From positions 288,682,966 to 288,746,965 of the forward strand of contig CM057009.1 in NCBI GenBank assembly GCA_029891345.1: 64,000 bases of DNA, written 5' to 3'. Under the pieces are notes generated by a model. That model was given only the letters and a program-made list of their open reading frames with translations, was not told where the DNA came from and searched no databases. The translations under genes were made by a program, and so were the position numbers. The stretch is from Dryococelus australis (Eukaryota > Arthropoda > Insecta > Phasmatodea > Phasmatidae). This document shows, piece by piece, positions 59,800-64,000 of this stretch (positions within the stretch are counted from its first letter, which is position 1; each line of letters opens with the position of its first letter).

Positions 59800-60592
59800 C
59801 TGTGGTACCAAGATTAACATCTCAAAGCGGGTGGAAATGTGCATCTTACCTGCATACTTCGAAAATCTGCTTCGAAAAAAATTACATCTAGCACACTTAT
59901 CCAGAGATATTTAGTAATCTAGTGCATTAGGCTACATCTATTGGTTATCATCATGCATGTGAGGCAGTAGAAATAACTGAACATAAAAGCATTAGGTCTG
60001 AAAACTATTACACCGTCCATTTCTCACGAGGTTGCTTATTACTTCCGTTCATCCATGCATGCAAAGAACTTTTAGTTATATTTTTTGAGAGACATATAAC
60101 AATATCAAGTTGGGCTAACTACAAACGAAAAAAAAAATAATAATTTCAGCTAAAAAAAAAGATTACATGTGAGAGAGAAACAAAATGCTATAAATAAAGA
60201 ACATGACTGAAATAAGGGCACATACAAAAACGAAATTAATACATTAATTGTGCTGTTTTAAAAGTCGTGATTTATATAATGCAAATAATATTAACATGTA
60301 TTTAATTTAGGCACAGAGGATATTAACAACTACAGTACGATACATAAAGACGAATTTTTGGATTTAATTTAATTCGTTCGAACTTTATTTTAAATTTTGC
60401 AGCAAAATATTCAGGGGTTAAAGTTTCCCGTTTCTACGCGCGTTTCACAGTCGCCCGAAGAGAGTATGATTACAAGACGAAGAAGGTATCATAAATTCCA
60501 ATCGTAAGCGTCCATTCTTGTGTAATGGACGGCGCTGTTATGAAACAAAAATTCGCCTTTCAATCGTTTCGAAAAGTTGGTCAGCGACTCAC

Positions 60593-61717
60593 CTAAGTTC
60601 TCCAAGCTTTGCGTGAGCAGCGCTTCGAACGTGTGGAGGCTGTAGCTTTCCGCGTCCATGCCTTTGGCGAGCGTGTTGCGGAGGTGCATCTCGTACTCTA
60701 GCAGCAAGCGGCTGGTGGGCGATCCGGGCGTCGGCGACGAGGACGCATGCATCATCATGTTGTTGTTGTTGTTGTTGTGGTGGTGGTGGTGGTGGTGGTG
60801 GTGGTAGTGTGACGGCTGATCTAGGTCTGAGTTTCCGTTACTCGAGCTGGGCGTCGTCGCGTAGCACTGGTTGTCGAAGAGCACGTTGTCGGAGGGCGGC
60901 GACACATCGCCTCGCTCCAGCTCCAGGTACATGCCGTCGTCGGGGTAGTTGCCGCGCCCGATCTCGTGCGACGACCTGGAGCTGGAGAAGCGACCGCCTC
61001 CCGTGCCAAGCCCCGCTAACAGCTTGTGGTGGCCCACGTGGTTCGTCTCCGGCTCGGAGAGCACGTGCCGCCCGTTCTCGCCGCCGTTGTAGTAGTTGTA
61101 GCGCCGGCGCGTCATCTCCGGCGACGTCATCGGCGACTCGGCCGACGGCATCGGCTTCAGCATCCGCTTGAGCGTGTTCGAGTCGAGGCTGATGCCGCCC
61201 TCGCCGCGGCCCATGCTCATGTCGTCGGTGCTCTTGCTCTTGGAGCGGTTGTTGTTATTGTTGTTGTTGTTGTTGTTGTTGAGGGTGTGGTGGTGCGCGG
61301 CGCGCAGCTCCGCCTCGCGCACCATGTCCATGTCCGGGTAGTCGACGGACTTGGCGGAGAGCACGTGGTTGGTGCGCGACGCCGGCGCCGGCTTGGCCTG
61401 CAGCGTGCCACCCGCCTGCGTGCCCTCGCTCTTGGACGCCTCGGTCACCGGGGGAGAATCCTCTTGCGTGCCCACCGCCGTCGACGTGCTCTTGGACGCC
61501 GCCCCCGGGCCCTCGCCCGCCTCCCCCGCGGTGCCGGTTGCGGTGGCGGGAGCGGGTGGCTGACGCGGACCGCCCACCACGTCGACGGCGGTACGCTTGC
61601 CGCCCACGTTGTCGTAGAGCGAGGTGCTGGAGGTAGCCGCCGCCACCTTGTCCGCTCCTCGCGCCACACCATCAGTCTCGGTGGCCCGCGTCTGGGCGCG
61701 CGGCAGCGTCGCCGAAC
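60593..61717 (-). CDS. Large internal exon of an unrecognised host gene, 1,125 bp
   Basis: Minus strand: acceptor GTGGTCCAG ends at 61,718 and donor TTAG/GTGAGT (consensus) lies at 60,593/60,592. The exon has 1,125 bases, starts with two bases of a codon and ends with one (phase 1-1). The open frame is uninterrupted for 374 codons and markedly GC-rich. It is mostly disordered: Ala/Thr/Pro-rich start with SLYDNVGGKRT, an Asn run near 61,240-61,285, SSRSSHEIG and YLELERGDVSPP in the middle, a His run (60,776-60,812) followed by an Asn run, and a conserved-looking C-terminal helix (LLLEYEMHLRNTLAKGMDAE, then SYSLHTFEALLTQSLENL). The look is of an insect cytoskeletal or signalling scaffold. A neuron-navigator/sickie-type protein came to mind but I cannot confirm it and give no symbol. 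Open frame beyond the acceptor to 61,829 is probably intron read-through. Confidence 0.75.
60757..60812. repeat. Trinucleotide (TTG)n/(TGG)n tract coding Asn and His runs
   Basis: Plus strand TTG repeats then TGG repeats encode, on the minus strand, a His run followed by an Asn run within the exon. A second TTG tract at 61,246-61,280 encodes another Asn run. These in-frame tracts are prone to length polymorphism. Confidence 0.9.
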
Positions 61718-61979
61718 CTGGACCACAAGCCACAGTCAGCGGCGAGCGCGCGCACCGGCCTGCGATTACCTGAACACCCGTGTCCCTCACTCTCTCTTTC
61801 TCCGCGAACTGTCGCTTCCACAGGACCACTGCTCCCGACTTTGGCTAGTTATACTTAGGTTAGGAACAAATCGAACAACCTGCAAAGTTCGCGTTATTAT
61901 TTGGTATCGGACTAAACTTCACACTACTCTGTATACTCAAGCCTGCGTCGTTTCTCCGTTGGCTACTACCGAGATGTGA

Positions 61980-62278
61980 GTTCACGCCCTTTCTGACTTA
62001 GATGCACGTACTGTAATTCGAGCACACCATTGTGAATGAGTGAAGAGTGAGTGAAGAGATTTGGGAGGCTGTTAACAGCCGATGAGTGTGATTGAAGTGA
62101 GTATGAATTGGCGCCGAAATGTAAGGGAGGGGAAAACGGGAAATCCCCGGGAAAATCTGTCGACCAACGGCATCGTACGGCACGATTATCCCATGCGAAA
62201 ATCCGGTGACCTGGCCGGGGATTGAACCCGGCATCTGTGGGAGGCGAGCAGGCTAACCGCTTAGCCACCACAGCCCCC
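61980..62278 (-). mobile_element. tRNA-derived SINE, about 300 bp
   Basis: On the minus strand the head starts GGGGGCTGTGGTGGC near 62,278 and has box A (TGGCTAAGCGGTTAGCCTGC, about 62,268-62,249) and box B (GGTTCAATCCC, 62,228-62,218) at tRNA-like spacing. A conserved-looking body (GGATTTTCGCATGGGATAAT, CGTACGATGCCGTTGGTCGA, then CGGCGCCAATTCATACTCAC) follows to about 62,020. It lies upstream of the host exons in the same orientation. A long read-through ORF across it is not a gene. Confidence 0.8.
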
Positions 62279-63683
62279 ATGTATTGGCGCAGAGGTGCCC
62301 AGGGCGTGTCATATGAGTAGAATATATAAGGCGAGCCTTGGACAATGTATGTTAAATGGGATAAAACTGGCACCAAGCACCCGCGCCAGATGCTGGCCGG
62401 ATGCCATGTTGTAAAGTCACCCAACCGCCATATTGGATCCAGGTTACCTTTGAACTTAACCTTTGACCTTGACCTTGACCCCATACCCGGGACCTTGAAT
62501 GACTTTGAACCCAAAAATTGATAAAAATTGCAGAATAATGATAAAATCTCAAAAAAGTATACAAATAAAAACAAGTAAATTATTAAAACAATATATTTAA
62601 AGATGTACATGTAGGAAGTTCGGTGTTCTATTACAGGTGGACCGATTAGGCTCCCGGCACGACTGGCGCTTGCCAGGTTGACCAGTGTCCAACTCGTCAC
62701 CAATGTTAGGTGTTGATGAACTTGACTTTCAACATTAACCTTGGGTGATCTTGAAGCCAAAACACTGTAAAAATCCCAAAACAATCCCATAGGCCTAAAT
62801 AAAAAAAATAAACTTTTTAAATGTATTACTAAAATTTATTTTAAAAACTCGTATTTCCTGAGGTTCTTCCACCACCAATATTACCAATTTTTTAAATTGG
62901 TTATATAATCGGTCAATGGTTTGCCTTCGCTAGTTAGTCAACAGGCTTCCATCCCCCTCAACAATACTCATTCCATCGCATGAAAGCATCTTTTTCCCCC
63001 ATTTGTTTTCATTTCCAACACCTAGGTTGCGCTATTTTCACGATTTACTCACCAGGCGAGCATGTGAATTGACTACCAGTATAGAACCATATTTGCTTAT
63101 GTTTTTAAAGTATAGGTGGTACTTTCGGCACGCACCATATTGAATTATATTTCCAAGACATAGGGGAGTTGATTTTTCGATTTAAGCACCAAACGAGTTG
63201 CCGATTCAGCCACAAGGCGAGCTGTCGAAACTCATGGTTTTTTTATAGGCAACGAAAACTCTCTAATTTTAATTCTATTAAAACATGTTTTTTCCAATTA
63301 GCAGGAATTTAACTACATGCATAATTTATTAAATATATATTTATAATTTTTACATATATGTTAATTTTTTAAAGTATTTCTTATTTAATTATATAATCCT
63401 GCATATAGCACAATAGTTATTAATACGACAATTTTTAGTAAAATTAATTTTATTTCTGTGCCTTTTAAATTTTTATTCCATTCTGACAAATTATGTAACC
63501 ATAAAATAAAACACATTTTTACTAAAGGGCATTTTTTTATTCTATTAATTTAATACGAACATTTCTGCCCTCCAAAAAGTTCTACAATATTCTTAGACAT
63601 ATATATGCACCTTTGTTGTAGGTTACAGTGACTTATGCATCTCTCTGATCGCACTTGTGTTGTCCTTGTGCAAAAATATCGTG
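62279..63683. other. Intergenic or intronic, no supported gene
   Basis: A short ACCTTGACC tandem (62,455-62,480) and AT-rich sequence. No motif-bearing ORF. Confidence 0.45.
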
Positions 63684-63977
63684 TCATTTATTACACCGAC
63701 ACACTGTGCAGGGCATGTTATGTAGGTAACTACACTTCTGAGGACATGTACCGAAGTCACAATAGACCTGCTTGCAGCAAAGCTGGTAGCGAGATACTGA
63801 TGAGAAATACACTTCACATTTACAGATCTTTGTATGTCTAAGCAAATGTTCGGTACGGCTGAGCTGCTTACAGCACCTGTTACACAAATATGACATGCGG
63901 GAGGGATTCTTGGCACAATGAAAGCATTCATGTCGCCGTACACTGTAACCGAAAGCAAATGTCTTATCACAAAAGTG
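63684..63977 (-). CDS. C2H2 zinc-finger protein fragment at the window edge
   Basis: Minus-strand open frame of about 98 codons, preceded by a stop at 63,978-63,980. It reads HFCDKTFAFGYSVRRHECFH, then CAKNPSRMSYLCNRCCKQLS, then RTEHLLRHTKICK; the second part fits CxxCxKxxSRxxxLxxHxxxC, a C2H2/C2HC finger. The C-terminal third is Cys-rich without clear spacing. Whether it is an exon of a host zinc-finger gene, a transposon-derived protein or a pseudogene cannot be settled from the 300 visible bases. An internal ATG at 63,896 splits the fingers and is not a sensible start. Confidence 0.45.
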   Translation of the reverse strand, partial: HFCDKTFAFGYSVRRHECFHCAKNPSRMSYLCNRCCKQLSRTEHLLRHTKICKCEVYFSSVSRYQLCCKQVYCDFGTCPQKCSYLHNMPCTVCRCNK

Positions 63978-64000
63978 TCACTGATGACGACGTATTGGTA

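Noticed and set aside
61026-61979. A 317-codon plus-strand ORF opposite the large host exon
   Set aside because: It is a shadow: Ala/Arg/Val-rich translation of the antisense of the GC-rich exon. The minus strand has splice sites and plausible protein.
62213-62270. A possible functional tRNA gene
   Set aside because: Box A and B are good but the acceptor stem does not close and the sequence continues into a SINE body.
61966-62790. A 274-codon minus-strand ORF, one of the longest in the window
   Set aside because: It reads straight through the tRNA-derived SINE and low-complexity flanks, and contains no domain. Its length is chance.
1-64000. CRISPR arrays, bacterial operons, riboswitches
   Set aside because: No regularly spaced short repeats with unique spacers and no bacterial gene organisation. 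Tandem arrays found have no spacers.

Overview
The window looks like AT-rich, repeat-dense nuclear DNA from an arthropod, most probably an insect. The support is indirect: spliced coding exons with long His and Asn runs, and a Polinton/Maverick, a BEL/Pao LTR retrotransposon, a Tc1-type transposon, a Jockey/CR1-like LINE, tRNA-derived SINEs and foldback elements side by side. I cannot name a species. Nearly all of the 64 kb is intergenic or transposon-derived. The only clear host coding sequence is two exons of one minus-strand gene near the right end.

Layout. 0.4-2.84 kb: dead LINE (+), followed by a SINE remnant. 2.95-9.3 kb: intergenic sequence with a 757-bp foldback element (6,245-7,001) and three 58-bp tandem repeats (7,292-7,464). 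9,342-28,222: a nearly complete but inactivated Polinton of about 18.9 kb, bounded by inverted repeats of about 0.9 kb that begin AGT and by a 6-bp target-site duplication with one mismatch. It holds a decayed protein-primed DNA polymerase B (about 12.0-15.6 kb, minus), a block of decayed minus-strand ORFs (19.9-23.8 kb), several minisatellites, a GC-rich island and a SINE. 28.4-29.65 kb: a TTAA-flanked foldback element and a 92-bp palindrome beside an AT microsatellite. 30-42 kb: mostly featureless AT-rich DNA, with a small inverted-repeat element, a 164-bp tandem duplication and a perfect GC-rich hairpin. 42,185-43,322: four tandem copies of a unit of about 285 bp. 46.2-54.3 kb: members of one inverted-repeat transposon family around a BEL/Pao element (47,185-52,464, minus). 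56.4-57.23 kb: dead Tc1-like transposase (+). 59.6-61.7 kb: two host exons (minus) with compatible splice sites and phases. 62.0-62.28 kb: a tRNA-derived SINE (minus). At the right edge there is a C2H2 zinc-finger fragment (minus).

How the parts relate: there are no operons and no metabolic pathway. The history is nested and sequential transposon insertion followed by mutational decay. Best-supported conclusions are the Polinton boundaries with its polymerase, the BEL element with a truncated 3' LTR abutting a truncated inverted-repeat element, and the phase-matched host exon pair. The strongest candidate for something undescribed is the unassigned Cys-rich ORF block inside the Polinton together with the GC island and tandem arrays that separate it from the polymerase.
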